Shown here in pieces: positions 26,515 to 36,170 of a DNA stretch of 64,000 nucleotides (the stretch's first letter is position 1; every line of letters begins with the position of its first letter). A program made the position numbers and the translations under genes. Source of the DNA: Porticoccus sp002390525 (lineage in GTDB: Bacteria > Pseudomonadota > Gammaproteobacteria > Pseudomonadales > Porticoccaceae); the NCBI GenBank assembly GCA_943846655.1, contig OX044352.1, forward strand, positions 124,001 to 188,000, read 5' to 3'. The notes beneath the pieces were generated by a model. That model had not been told where the DNA came from and made no database searches. It saw only the letters and a program-made list of their open reading frames with translations.

Positions 26515-27807
26515 TTGAACGACACCTCCATAGAACTACTATTTTCAATTCTTGTAGGCCTGATAATACTATCAGCATTTTTTTCCAGCTCAGAAACCGC
26601 AATGATGTCTCTAAATCGGTATAGATTAGATCATCTCAAAAAAAACCATCGTGGAGCACGAAAAGCTCACAAACTTTTAAAACGGCCAGATAGGCTTATT
26701 GGTATTATTTTAATTGGTAACAATCTCACTCATATCCTTTGTTCAGCAATTGCAACAGTCATAGCATTCCGGCTTTATGGTGATGCTGGTATATTTATCG
26801 GCACAATATTATTGACATTAGCAGTACTCATATTTGCCGAAGTAACACCAAAAACGGTAGCAGCAATACATCCAGAAGGTATCGCTTTTTTCTCTAGCCA
26901 CATTCTTAAGCCTCTACTGATATTATTTTACCCGTTTGTATGGCTAGTAAATCAACTTTCAAATGGATTGCTAAAAGTATTTGGTATCAACCCGAATAAA
27001 AGTAGAGATGATGGCTTAAGTAAAGATGAGCTCAGAACAGTTGTAGGAGTGTCTAGCAAAAAAATACCTGAGCAAGAAAATATGTTAATAAACATTTTAG
27101 ATCTTGAGGAAATTACAGTTAATGACATTATGGTGCCACGTAATGAGATTGTAGGGCTTAATCTTGATAATAAGAAAGATGGCATCCTCGATACTATAAT
27201 AAATTGTGGCTATACGCGTATTCCAATTTTTAGAGGTGACATTAATCAGATTGAAGGAATTCTTCATATGAAAAATGTCCCTAGATTACTTCGTATGGGG
27301 GGAGAGGGACTTACACAAAGAGCTATCAAAAGATTTTCTCGAGAACCATATTTTGTACCAAAAAATACCCCACTTAATAAGCAGTTGTTAAATTTTAAGC
27401 TCAATCAAAGGCGTATAGCAGTCGTTGTTGACGAGTATGGTGAGATTGAGGGACTCGTTACCCTAGAAGATATTTTAGAGGAAATTGTTGGGGACTTTAC
27501 TACTAATAAAGCTGAAGATGAAAACCCTGGTATGGCTATAATCAAGAATGATTTTTTTGAAATTGATGGATCTCAAACTATACGAGAAATAAACAAGGAG
27601 GCTAGCTGGGATCTTCCCACTGACGGTCCAAAGACATTAAGTGGTCTAGTGCTTGAGTATCTTGAAAACATACCAGATGGTAATGTGTCACTAACTATTG
27701 AAAATTATCGTATTGAGACCATATCACTAAGTGACAAAAGTGTTACAAAGTTACAAGTGAAGCAACTGATGAAAAAAATTGAGCAGGAAGAGGAAGATGG
27801 TATCTAG
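26515..27807 (+). CDS. HlyC/CorC family transporter, CorB-like (YfjD)
   Basis: 430 residues with an apparent TTG start at 26515 (no in-frame ATG nearby upstream). N-terminal DUF21/CNNM membrane domain (residues 1-180): FFSSSETAMMSLNRYRLDHL, LLKRPDRLIGIILIGNN, FAEVTPKTVAA. Two CBS domains follow (VNDIMVPRNEIVGL; YFVPKNTPLNKQLLNF, then VVDEYGEIEGLVTLEDILEEIVGDF), and a C-terminal CorC/HlyC domain (FEIDGSQTIREIN, LSGLVLEYLENIPDG). CNNM-like proteins act in Mg2+/Co2+ efflux or transport. Position after ypjD matches E. coli yfjD (corB). Confidence 0.92.
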   Translation: MNDTSIELLFSILVGLIILSAFFSSSETAMMSLNRYRLDHLKKNHRGARKAHKLLKRPDRLIGIILIGNNLTHILCSAIATVIAFRLYGDAGIFIGTILLTLAVLIFAEVTPKTVAAIHPEGIAFFSSHILKPLLILFYPFVWLVNQLSNGLLKVFGINPNKSRDDGLSKDELRTVVGVSSKKIPEQENMLINILDLEEITVNDIMVPRNEIVGLNLDNKKDGILDTIINCGYTRIPIFRGDINQIEGILHMKNVPRLLRMGGEGLTQRAIKRFSREPYFVPKNTPLNKQLLNFKLNQRRIAVVVDEYGEIEGLVTLEDILEEIVGDFTTNKAEDENPGMAIIKNDFFEIDGSQTIREINKEASWDLPTDGPKTLSGLVLEYLENIPDGNVSLTIENYRIETISLSDKSVTKLQVKQLMKKIEQEEEDGI

Positions 27808-27861
27808 CGATACCTCCCAAGTGAGGAAAATAACCAGTCGCAACACAATCAAAATGCTACT

Positions 27862-28044
27862 TTAGGCAAAAGGATTATTTTTTTTTGCTCTTTGAGAAGC
27901 AATTTCTATAACCTCATGTCGCTCAGTATCATCCATCAACATCCATTCTCTGATTTCCCGAGAGTTACGGTGACATCCGATACAAAGATCTTCTTCATTC
28001 ATAGAGCAAACTGAAACACATGGTGATGGAATCATGCCAGACAT
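27862..28044 (-). CDS. DUF1289 domain protein
   Basis: 60 residues. The four conserved cysteines of the family are all present in the first half (SPCVSVCSMNEEDLCIGCHR), consistent with a small metal- or Fe-S-binding site, followed by REIREWMLMDDTERHEVI. Function is unknown. It stands alone, convergent with the CorB-like gene. Confidence 0.85.
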   Translation of the reverse strand: MSGMIPSPCVSVCSMNEEDLCIGCHRNSREIREWMLMDDTERHEVIEIASQRAKKNNPFA

Positions 28045-28190
28045 ATTTTTCCAAAAGTTTAAATATAATTTTTTAAATTATTGAACAAATTTTACTAGGT
28101 TACAACATGAAAATTCTCTTGCATAGATATCACAATTCTCACTCAGAATTATATATACTCAATACTCAATAATTTTAATGGCAAAGTCTT

Positions 28191-28742
28191 ATGAATTTTT
28201 GTAGCAACTGCGGGAGTCCAACTAGCCAGAGAATACCTCTTGGGGACAATAGAAATCGTGATGTTTGCATTAAATGTGATGCTATTTTTTACCAAAACCC
28301 AAAAATTATAGCTGGATGTGTTCCGACATTTAATAACAAAGTATTATTATGCAAAAGAGCTATAGAGCCACGCTCGGGTTTCTGGACCCTTCCAGCTGGT
28401 TTTATGGAAAACCATGAAACTTGTCTAGGAGCTGCACTACGCGAATCTGAAGAGGAAGCCAACACTCATATCAAAAACCCTACTTTATGTGGAATCTTTG
28501 ATTTGCCTCATATTAGTCAAGTATATATATTTTATCAGGGTGAAGTCATTGATGGGCTATTTAGCCCGGGGATTGAATCACTTGAAGTTGAGCTATTTAA
28601 AGAAAATGATATTCCTTGGAAAAACCTAGCATTTCCTGTGATAGATATTATGCTTCAACATCACTTCAAAAAAATAAATCATGCAGATATCTGTACTGCA
28701 ACAATAAATAAGTCTTGGATAAATAATCTATCTTCTAAATGA
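28191..28742 (+). CDS. NUDIX hydrolase with N-terminal zinc ribbon
   Basis: 183 residues. N-terminal zinc ribbon (CSNCG at residue 4, CIKC about 25 residues later), then a NUDIX domain with the box G-x5-E-x7-REx-EE (GFMENHETCLGAALRESEEEA, near residue 80). Similar to the ADP-ribose/NADH pyrophosphatase-like group (COG1051), which hydrolyse nucleoside diphosphates linked to another moiety. The usual final Gly after the box is replaced by Asn. The exact substrate cannot be told. It is shorter than NudC (about 260), so nudC is not assigned. Confidence 0.88.
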   Translation: MNFCSNCGSPTSQRIPLGDNRNRDVCIKCDAIFYQNPKIIAGCVPTFNNKVLLCKRAIEPRSGFWTLPAGFMENHETCLGAALRESEEEANTHIKNPTLCGIFDLPHISQVYIFYQGEVIDGLFSPGIESLEVELFKENDIPWKNLAFPVIDIMLQHHFKKINHADICTATINKSWINNLSSK

Positions 28743-28805
28743 AAGATATTTTAAAGGATTAAGTGCTTGTTATTTCCCCACAAGGTCTAAATGTGCTGTT
28801 CCATA

Positions 28806-30098
28806 TCACTTAAATGGATGATTCAAAATAATTGTTTCTGATCGATCAGGGCCTGTGGATATAATATCAATTGGAATATCTAAAAGGTCCTCAATCCTTT
28901 TGATATATTTTTTAGCATTTACTGGAAGGTCACTAAGCTTCTTAATTCCAGCTGTTGTCTCTTTCCAGCCAGAAATTTCTTCATATTCAGGTACTAAATT
29001 TTCATAGTCATCTGCATGTCTCGGAAGGGCCACTTTTTTTCCATCTATATCCAAATATCCGGTACATATTTTAATTATTTTCATGCCATCCAAAACATCT
29101 AATTTTGTGAGACATATTCCAGAAATAGAGTTGATATGTACAGCTTGCTGAAGAGCTGCAATATCTAACCAACCACACCGTCGTCCTCTTCCAGTAGTCG
29201 CGCCTGTTTCATGTCCTTTTTTGCTCAGATGTACCCCTAAATCACAAAACAGTTCTGTAGGGAAAGGTCCAGATCCAACTCGCGTTGTATAGGCCTTAGT
29301 AATACCCAGAACATAATCTAAATAAAGGGGACCAAATCCACTACCTGTGGCTGCAGACCCTGCAGTAGTATTTGAAGAGGTTACAAAAGGGTAAGTGCCG
29401 TGATCAATATCTAATAGCGAGCCTTGTGCACCCTCAAACATTATATTTTTTTTAGACTCTCTTGCTAAGTGCAAAGTACTAGTTACATCACTCACCATAG
29501 CCTTTAAATTTTCTGCCCAATTTACTGATTTAGTGAGTGTTTCATCATAACTAATAGATTTTTCACCATAAAATGAAGTAAGCACAAAATTATGATAATC
29601 CATTAATTCTTTAAGTTTAATTGGAAACTCATCTTTATTGAATATATCACCGAGTCTAAGGCCTCGCCGAGCAACTTTATCCTCGTATGCTGGACCAATT
29701 CCCCTACCAGTGGTTCCAATTTTAGACTGACCTTTAGCTCGCTCTCTAGCTTGATCTAGAGCTATGTGCACAGGCAGAATAAGTGGGCATAATGGGGAAA
29801 CTCTAAGTCTCTCCCTGACTGGTATACCCTGTTGATTTAATTCATCCATCTCTGTTAAAAGAGCATCAGGGGATAAAACAACACCATTTCCAATCAAACA
29901 ATTTACATCAGCACGCAAAATACCAGATGGAATTAGATGAAGAACTGTTTTTTTTCCAGCAATAACTAGAGTATGGCCAGCGTTATGTCCCCCTTGGAAT
30001 CTGACTACAAGATTAGCTTGATCAGTTAACAGATCAACAATTTTACCTTTTCCTTCGTCCCCCCACTGAGAACCAAGTACCACTACATTCTTGCCCAT
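28806..30098 (-). CDS. purA: adenylosuccinate synthetase
   Basis: 430 residues. Converts IMP, Asp and GTP to adenylosuccinate in AMP synthesis. GTP-binding loop GSQWGDEGKGKIVDLLT at the N-terminus; IMP-binding IGTTGRGIGPAYEDKVAR and GAQGSLLDIDHGTYPFVTSSNT; switch GATTGRGRRCGWLD; C-terminal STGPDRSETII. It follows hisZ by 27 bases, the common hisZ-purA pair of gammaproteobacteria. Confidence 0.98.
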   Translation of the reverse strand: MGKNVVVLGSQWGDEGKGKIVDLLTDQANLVVRFQGGHNAGHTLVIAGKKTVLHLIPSGILRADVNCLIGNGVVLSPDALLTEMDELNQQGIPVRERLRVSPLCPLILPVHIALDQARERAKGQSKIGTTGRGIGPAYEDKVARRGLRLGDIFNKDEFPIKLKELMDYHNFVLTSFYGEKSISYDETLTKSVNWAENLKAMVSDVTSTLHLARESKKNIMFEGAQGSLLDIDHGTYPFVTSSNTTAGSAATGSGFGPLYLDYVLGITKAYTTRVGSGPFPTELFCDLGVHLSKKGHETGATTGRGRRCGWLDIAALQQAVHINSISGICLTKLDVLDGMKIIKICTGYLDIDGKKVALPRHADDYENLVPEYEEISGWKETTAGIKKLSDLPVNAKKYIKRIEDLLDIPIDIISTGPDRSETIILNHPFK

Positions 30099-30125
30099 TT
30101 TTTTCTCTAAACTAGTTGAATTTGA

Positions 30126-31319
30126 CTATATTGGAACTACTTGAAACTCATTACCTACTAAGATTAACTGACGGTCACATCCTAGTTCATGAGAATTTAC
30201 CTCTTGACCATGGAATCCCATCACAACACGATTACCAGCAGAGCGTAATTTTTCAATAGCTCGATACTGATCGCTTTCATTTGTAGCTGGTACGAATATA
30301 CCTGTGGCTATAGGGTTTTCATTTCTATTCAGCTGAACAAGTGTTTTTAAACTCATATTAAAACCGGTAGCAGGCCGTGATCTGCCAAAACTTTTTCCTA
30401 CATGATCGTATCTGCCTCCGTTACCGATAGCTTGTCCAGCTCCTGGAGCATAAGCAGCAAACACTATTCCTGTATGGTAATGGTAGCCACGCAATTCACT
30501 CAGATCAAAGCAAATCTCAATATTAGGGCTGCTTTCTTTTAGGGTATCTGCCACGGATTGAAGCTCATCTAAAGCTAACTCAACCTCTACAGGAGCATCT
30601 GACAATAGTGTGCGGGCGACATCAAGTATTGAAACGTCTCCCACCAGATTAACAAGAGACCGGATCATTTTTGCATAAACTGAATTATCAAGATTTGAAT
30701 CAATCCATGTATTTAGTTGAGGAATCGATTTACTTTGAACCAGATTGAACAATTCTTTTTCTTTTTGGTCTGACAAGCTTAGTGCCTTAAGCAAGCTTTC
30801 GTATATAGCTACATGACCGATATCCAATCGGAGATTTTGTAAATCGATCAATTCCAGTGTTTCCATCATCAGCCTGATCACCTCAACGTCTGCTGCTAGT
30901 CCAGGCTCACCATATAACTCTATGCCAATTTGGATCGGAGAACGACTCTCTAAAGGATGACGAGGTTTAGTATAAAGAACTGGTCCTGCGTAACATAAAC
31001 GACTTGGGCCCTTACGTTTTAAACTATGCGCATCCATGCGACTAGTCTGGGGTGTCATATCTGCACGAACACCCATTGTCCTTCCGCTGACTTGATCAGT
31101 TAATTTAAATGTCATCAGATCGAGATCTGAACCAGTTCCGCTTAAAAGTGACTCGGTAAACTCGACTAATGGTGGCACGACTAAATCATAACCCCAAGAA
31201 TGAAAAAGATCTAAAGCTTGTCGGCGCAAGCTCTCCATTTTAATTGCCTGTTTTGGCAAAACATCCTCAATTCCATCTGGCAATAACCACTGATTTATTT
31301 CAGTCATTGATTTATCCAT
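30126..31319 (-). CDS. hisZ: ATP phosphoribosyltransferase regulatory subunit HisZ
   Basis: 397 residues. A histidyl-tRNA synthetase paralogue that lacks charging activity and binds the short-form HisG to give it histidine control. The start MTEINQWLLPDGIEDVLP and the core (GVRADMTPQTSRMDAHSL, FDLSELRGYHYHTGIVFAAY, GNGGRYDHVG) match HisZ rather than HisRS. It ends early and has no full anticodon-binding domain. ATG at 31307 (MTEIN) is an alternative start. It lies between hflC and purA, as in Pseudomonas. hisG is not in the window. Confidence 0.93.
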   Translation of the reverse strand: MDKSMTEINQWLLPDGIEDVLPKQAIKMESLRRQALDLFHSWGYDLVVPPLVEFTESLLSGTGSDLDLMTFKLTDQVSGRTMGVRADMTPQTSRMDAHSLKRKGPSRLCYAGPVLYTKPRHPLESRSPIQIGIELYGEPGLAADVEVIRLMMETLELIDLQNLRLDIGHVAIYESLLKALSLSDQKEKELFNLVQSKSIPQLNTWIDSNLDNSVYAKMIRSLVNLVGDVSILDVARTLLSDAPVEVELALDELQSVADTLKESSPNIEICFDLSELRGYHYHTGIVFAAYAPGAGQAIGNGGRYDHVGKSFGRSRPATGFNMSLKTLVQLNRNENPIATGIFVPATNESDQYRAIEKLRSAGNRVVMGFHGQEVNSHELGCDRQLILVGNEFQVVPI

Positions 31320-31455
31320 TTATCAAAAATTCAGCTGAGTGCTAACAAAATAAAAATTCTGCTGGCCATCAGTTTTACAATAACCACAAGTACTTATTTT
31401 TATTTTTTCAACTAACCATTTTCACTAGGTAACAGAATGGTCGTTTTTTTTAACA

Positions 31456-32325
31456 TCATTCACCTTTTTGGCTATTTAGATATCGAAAGAAATCACTCTT
31501 TGGATCCACTAAAAGTACGTCGCCTTTATTTGAAAAAGACTTCCCGTAAGCGGTCAAGCTTCTAATAAAAGCATAAAATTCTGGGTTTTTAGTGTAAGCA
31601 TCAGCATAAGTAGAGGTAGCTTGTGCATCACCCTGACCTTTTGTTTCCTCTGCGATTTTGTATGCATTAGCTAATAGTACTGTTTTCTGTCGATCTGCAT
31701 CTGCTCGAATTTTTTCAGCTTGCTCTCCACCTTCTGAACGAAGAATTCTAGCTTCTTTTTCTCGCTCCGCTTTCATTCTTCTATAGACCTGCTCACTAAC
31801 CTCTGGTGGCAAATCAATTCCCTTAATCCTAACGTCTACTACCTCGACACCTAAAGTTTGACGAACTGTAAGATTGAGTTTATCTGCCAAGTTTTTCATT
31901 AGCTGATCTCTTTCACCAGATACCACCTCTTGCAAAGTTCTTGCACCAAATTGATTACGCAAACCATCATTGACTCGGCTAGCTAATCTCTCCTGTGCAA
32001 CAAGAAAATTGCCTCCTGTTGATCTGTAATAAACATCTACATCCACGATACGCCACTTGGAAAATGCATCTACTATTAGTCTTTTCTTTTCTACAGTGAA
32101 AAAACTTGCTGGATCAGCATCAAGCGTAAGAACTCGAGCATCAAACTTTCTAACCTTGTCAACAAAAGGAATTTTATAGTGCAATCCTGGCTGAATATCT
32201 GTTTCTATGAGACGACCAAATCTCAACTTAACAGCAAGCTCTGTTTCTTGAATTACATATAAAGTACTAGTTGCAACTAAGGTTAATGCCAATATAAAAA
32301 CTATAGATAAAGTACGCTTAGACAT
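31456..32325 (-). CDS. hflC: FtsH modulator HflC
   Basis: 289 residues. A membrane anchor at the N-terminus (LSIVFILALTLVATSTLYVI) is followed by an SPFH/band-7 domain (ETELAVKLRFGRLI, then VRKFDARVLTLD, and FGARTLQEVVSGERDQLM) and a coiled-coil tail rich in Ala, Glu and Arg (REKEARILRSEGGEQAEKI). With HflK it forms a large periplasm-facing ring around the FtsH protease and limits its action. It starts directly after the hflK stop, so the two are translationally coupled. Confidence 0.97.
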   Translation of the reverse strand: MSKRTLSIVFILALTLVATSTLYVIQETELAVKLRFGRLIETDIQPGLHYKIPFVDKVRKFDARVLTLDADPASFFTVEKKRLIVDAFSKWRIVDVDVYYRSTGGNFLVAQERLASRVNDGLRNQFGARTLQEVVSGERDQLMKNLADKLNLTVRQTLGVEVVDVRIKGIDLPPEVSEQVYRRMKAEREKEARILRSEGGEQAEKIRADADRQKTVLLANAYKIAEETKGQGDAQATSTYADAYTKNPEFYAFIRSLTAYGKSFSNKGDVLLVDPKSDFFRYLNSQKGE

Positions 32326-33450
32326 TTAACGTCCCTCCCTTGATCTTGATGAGTTCTGGCGATTAGGTTTATCGTAGCTCTGGTTGACGCTGTTTGATCC
32401 GTAAGGTGGGAGCTTAATGTTGCTTTTACTTGACTCCATAATTTTATCTAAAGGCAAATAAAGCATATTATTTCCTCCTTCTACGTCAACTAGCACCTTT
32501 GTGCTATTACCCATAACTTGCTCCATAGTATCTAAATATATTCTTTGGCGAGTAACTTGTGGTGCTTTATTGTATTCAGATAGTAATAATTCGAATCTTT
32601 TCGACTCACCCTCTGCTTCAGCTACCACCTGTTCTTTATACCCATTAGCCTCTTCAATCTGACGCTGAGCCTGACCTCTAGCTTCAGGAATTATTCCATT
32701 AGAATAGGTTTGAGCTTCATTAATGAGTCTTTCTTTATCCTCTCGTGCTTTAATAACGTCATCATAAGCAGCCTTAACCTGACTCGGTGGCCTGGCTTCT
32801 TGAATGTTTATTTTTCTTACTTTTATGCCTGTGCCGTAGTTATCAAGATAAGTTTGAAGCCTGAGTTGAACCTCATCACCAATTTTAAGTCGGCCAGTAG
32901 ATACAACTTCATCCAATTCGCTACTTCCAACTACATGGCGCAATGCGCTATCTGATGCTTGCTTTAAACTGAGTTCGGGATCCTTAACATTAAGAACAAA
33001 AGCCTTCACGTCACTGATATTGTATTGCACAGTTATAGGTAGCTCTACGATATTCTCATCTTCTGTGAGCATTTGTCCCCTGCTAGAGTACTGACGCTCT
33101 TCTGTGACTCGGACTTTAGTTACTCTATCTATAAGGGACGGATTCCAATGCAAACCAGGTTCCATGGTGTCTAAATATTTACCAAGGCGCAAAACAACTG
33201 CCTGTTCTTTCTCATCGACTTGGTAAAAACCGGATACAGACCAACCAATTATTAGTACCGTAAGAAAAATACCAAAAATTCCTTTGCCACCTTGATTATT
33301 AGATTTCTTGTCTCCATTACCGGCACCGCCAAATATTCCACTTATACGTGATCGTAACTTTTTAAGTGCTTCATCTATATCGGGGGGACCCTGATTACCG
33401 GTATTGCCACCCCAGGGATCCTTTCCATTACCAGGTTCATTCCAGGCCAT
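32326..33450 (-). CDS. hflK: FtsH modulator HflK
   Basis: 374 residues from ATG 33450 (MAWNEPGNGKDPWGG) with GGAG six bases upstream; a TTG four codons earlier is possible. The Gly/Asn/Pro-rich cytosolic tail is followed by one membrane helix (GIFLTVLIIGWSVSGFYQV), the SPFH domain (KEQAVVLRLGKYLDTMEPGLHW; VVGSSELDEVVSTGR; VRKINIQEARPP) and an Ala/Glu-rich coiled coil. The C-terminus is Ser/Arg/Asn-rich. It is the partner of HflC in the FtsH holoenzyme. Confidence 0.97.
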   Translation of the reverse strand: MAWNEPGNGKDPWGGNTGNQGPPDIDEALKKLRSRISGIFGGAGNGDKKSNNQGGKGIFGIFLTVLIIGWSVSGFYQVDEKEQAVVLRLGKYLDTMEPGLHWNPSLIDRVTKVRVTEERQYSSRGQMLTEDENIVELPITVQYNISDVKAFVLNVKDPELSLKQASDSALRHVVGSSELDEVVSTGRLKIGDEVQLRLQTYLDNYGTGIKVRKINIQEARPPSQVKAAYDDVIKAREDKERLINEAQTYSNGIIPEARGQAQRQIEEANGYKEQVVAEAEGESKRFELLLSEYNKAPQVTRQRIYLDTMEQVMGNSTKVLVDVEGGNNMLYLPLDKIMESSKSNIKLPPYGSNSVNQSYDKPNRQNSSRSREGR

Positions 33451-33544
33451 AATAATCTCCAAATATCTCTTATGAATTCAAAATTGAATTAATTACCAAT
33501 TGTACCTTTCCGCCAACTAAATAACATTAAATCAATATTATTAT

Positions 33545-34837
33545 TTAATGCTCTTCACTTAATTGATTAGAATTAATTTTTGCCTCCTTTAATATGCGTT
33601 TATAGTTAGCTTTTGGAGTCTTTACCTCCATTAGAAAATCTCCATTTTCTTCAAGTTTTTCATCCAAAACTGCATTATGTGTATACAAGATAGATCTTAA
33701 TTTCCCCATACTTGGCTTAAGTCTGATTTTTTTAGACATCATATCTTCGGCTAATATCTCAGTTATAGCTTGAAACAGAAGGCCACATCCCAGGCCTGTC
33801 TGAGATGATAACCATACTGAAGTTGGTCTGCCATTCTCATCTCTATCTATTCTCTCTTTAAATTGATCAACAAGATCAATTTTGTTGTAGATAATTAATG
33901 TTGGCAAACCTACTGCCCCAATTTCAGATAACACGTCATTGACATGCTTGATGTTAATTTTTCGCATCTCAGATGCTGCATCAACTACATGTAAAAGTAA
34001 CTTAGCATTTTCAGTTTCTTCTAGTGTTGCCTTAAAAGCTTCTATTAACTTATGCGGTAAATGGCTAATGAATCCTACTGTATCAGCAAGAATAACTGGC
34101 CCCAAATTATCTAACTCTATACGACGCATAGTTGGGTCTAATGTCGCAAAAAGTTTATCTGCAACATAAACGCCCGCTTTAGAAAGCCGATTAAACAGCG
34201 TTGACTTTCCTGCATTTGTGTATCCAACTAAAGAGATAGTTGGTATCTGTGCCTTTTCACGTGATCGCCGACCTTGATTTCTTTGGCTTCTAACTTTTGC
34301 TAGCCTTTTTAAAATAGACTTTATTCGATAACGTAATAACCTTCGGTCGGTTTCAAGTTGTGTTTCACCTGGGCCTCTTAAGCCTATACCGCCCTTTTGA
34401 CGCTCTAAATGGGTCCAACCGCGAACAAGTCTTGTTGACATATGCTGCAGTTGTGCAAGTTCCACCTGAAGTTTTCCTTCGTGTGTAAGTGCCCTTTGAG
34501 CGAAAATATCTAGGATTAATCCTGTTCTGTCTAACACACGGCACTCAAGCTCACTCTCGAGATTTCTCTCTTGGCTAGGGGAAAGACTATGGTTAAATAT
34601 TACAAGGTTAGCGCAGTGCTCGAAAACTAATAGTTTAAGCTCGTCTAATTTTCCTGTACCAATAAAATACTTGGGATTAGGTGTACCTTTAGAGCCAATT
34701 AATAAAGATGCAGGAACACCTCCTGCTGAGATCACTAGTTCCTCGAATTCTTTTGGGTCCTCTGGTTCACTCTCACTATGAAGATTTAGATGAACCAAGA
34801 TTGCAAGCTCACCGGAACTAGGCCGATCAAAAAACAA
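33545..34837 (-). CDS. hflX: ribosome-associated GTPase HflX
   Basis: 430 residues, TTG start at 34837 (MFFDRPSSGELAILVHL, matching the usual HflX opening). N-terminal HflX domain with FNHSLSPSQERNLESELECRVLDRTGLILDIFAQRA, and a glycine-rich linker (RQKGGIGLRGPGETQLETDRR). GTPase domain: G1 GYTNAGKSTLFN, G3 DTVGFI, G4 NKID. It rescues stalled 70S ribosomes after heat stress. It lies between hfq and hflK in the conserved order. Confidence 0.97.
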   Translation of the reverse strand: MFFDRPSSGELAILVHLNLHSESEPEDPKEFEELVISAGGVPASLLIGSKGTPNPKYFIGTGKLDELKLLVFEHCANLVIFNHSLSPSQERNLESELECRVLDRTGLILDIFAQRALTHEGKLQVELAQLQHMSTRLVRGWTHLERQKGGIGLRGPGETQLETDRRLLRYRIKSILKRLAKVRSQRNQGRRSREKAQIPTISLVGYTNAGKSTLFNRLSKAGVYVADKLFATLDPTMRRIELDNLGPVILADTVGFISHLPHKLIEAFKATLEETENAKLLLHVVDAASEMRKINIKHVNDVLSEIGAVGLPTLIIYNKIDLVDQFKERIDRDENGRPTSVWLSSQTGLGCGLLFQAITEILAEDMMSKKIRLKPSMGKLRSILYTHNAVLDEKLEENGDFLMEVKTPKANYKRILKEAKINSNQLSEEH

Positions 34838-34883
34838 TTTAACGTTGGCTCTTTGTTTTAAACTTAAATACTAGTTGTATCAA

Positions 34884-35108
34884 CTATTCTACCTCTGGTA
34901 AATTTATATTTTGGGCAGGCACAATAGTCGAAATGGCATGCTTATATACCATCTGATTCACTGTATTTTTAAGAACTATTACGAACTGATCAAAGGACTC
35001 CACTTTTCCTTGTAATTTTATTCCATTTATCAAAAAAACAGATACAGAGATCTTATCTTTCCGTAAAGTATTTAAGAAAGGGTCCTGAAGATTATGACTT
35101 TTTGACAC
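34884..35108 (-). CDS. hfq: RNA chaperone Hfq
   Basis: 74 residues from GTG 35108 (MSKSHNLQDPFLN). An AAGGAG site lies five bases upstream; GTGs just upstream in the TG repeat would overlap it. The Sm1 motif (VSVFLINGIKLQGKVESFDQFVIVLKN) and Sm2 motif YKHAIST are intact, with the proximal-face Gln, Lys and His residues present. The C-terminal tail is short (about 10 residues after the Sm core against about 35 in E. coli). It makes sRNA-mRNA pairing possible. It lies between miaA and hflX. Confidence 0.97.
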   Translation of the reverse strand: MSKSHNLQDPFLNTLRKDKISVSVFLINGIKLQGKVESFDQFVIVLKNTVNQMVYKHAISTIVPAQNINLPEVE

Positions 35109-35153
35109 ACACACTCCTTAAAATAAAAAAATTTCAGTGTCCTAATCATAATA

Positions 35154-36170
35154 CTACTGAAAAATATTAGTGTATACGTTTTGACGTTTTAATATACTCA
35201 AACAATCAGATAGCACTTTGTTATTAGAGTAATCCTTTTCGTCGTTAGAACGATCTATTTGTATTTTTTGTAAATGGGGCCATTTTTTTAGCCAAGTTAA
35301 CTGTCGCTTTGCAAGTTGTCTAGTCGCAGCATTACTTAAGTCAGCAATTTCATTGTAATTAATTGTACCTGTTAAATAACTCCACATTTGTTTGTAACCT
35401 GCAGCCCTCATTGCGGGTAGATTATCATTTAAATCAGATCTCTCGTGAAGCATTCTAACCTCTGCCTCAAAACCTGTATCTAGTATTTTTTTAAATCTTT
35501 TTTCAATTCGTTCATGTAAGTAAGCCCTTTCCGACGGAATTAATGCAATTTGAATGATTCGATAACTATTAGAAATAGGTGTTATTTTACCACCATATTT
35601 TTTTTGGTCTTTTTTAATAGCTGATGGTGTTTTGCCTGTTATATAGAAAATCTCAAGGGCACGCTGAATACGCCGTGAGTTATTTGGGTGTACTTCTTTT
35701 GCTGACTCAGGATCAATTTTTTTGAGTTTTTTATATAAGTGCGGCCATCCATAAAGAAGGGCGTCGGCTTCTATCTTTTTTCTCATAGAGAAATCAGCGG
35801 GTGGGTTATCTGCTAAACCTCCTAGCAAGGCCTTAAAATATAGCATAGCCCCACCTACTAAAAGTGGAATCTTTCCCTGATCAACGATCTCTTTCATTTC
35901 TTTTTGTGCATCTATCACAAAATCTGCAACAGAATAAGATTCAGATGGATCTCTGATATTTATAAGCCTATGTTTTATTTTATTCAAAATCTCTTTAGTC
36001 GGTTTTGCTGAACCTATGTCCATTCCTTTATAGACTTGAGAAGAATCAACATTAATTATTTCAACAGGAAGATGTTTATGTAGTTCTATTGCTAAATCTG
36101 TCTTACCTGATGCGGTTGGCCCCATAAGAAATATAGCTACTGGTTTTTCAGTCTTTGGTCGTTTAATCAT
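35154..36170 (-). CDS. miaA: tRNA dimethylallyltransferase MiaA
   Basis: 338 residues from ATG 36170 (MIKRPKTEKPV), which overlaps the epmA stop by 8 bases (ATGATTAA). A longer in-frame reading into epmA is unlikely. P-loop GPTASGKTDLA, then VEIINVDSSQVYKGMDIGSAKP, LVGGAMLYFKALLGGLAD, and RAAGYKQMWSYLTG near the end. It adds the dimethylallyl group to A37 of tRNAs that read UNN codons. Followed by hfq, the typical miaA-hfq-hflX-hflK-hflC operon. Confidence 0.96.
   Translation of the reverse strand: MIKRPKTEKPVAIFLMGPTASGKTDLAIELHKHLPVEIINVDSSQVYKGMDIGSAKPTKEILNKIKHRLINIRDPSESYSVADFVIDAQKEMKEIVDQGKIPLLVGGAMLYFKALLGGLADNPPADFSMRKKIEADALLYGWPHLYKKLKKIDPESAKEVHPNNSRRIQRALEIFYITGKTPSAIKKDQKKYGGKITPISNSYRIIQIALIPSERAYLHERIEKRFKKILDTGFEAEVRMLHERSDLNDNLPAMRAAGYKQMWSYLTGTINYNEIADLSNAATRQLAKRQLTWLKKWPHLQKIQIDRSNDEKDYSNNKVLSDCLSILKRQNVYTNIFQ

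Noticed and set aside
27808..27861. Terminator between the convergent CorB-like and DUF1289 genes
   Set aside because: Only a four-base stem (CCTC/GAGG) and no T run.
31320..31455. Possible DUF2065 gene between hflC and hisZ
   Set aside because: Many gammaproteobacteria have one there, but the minus strand here has stops in all frames and no match to its pattern.
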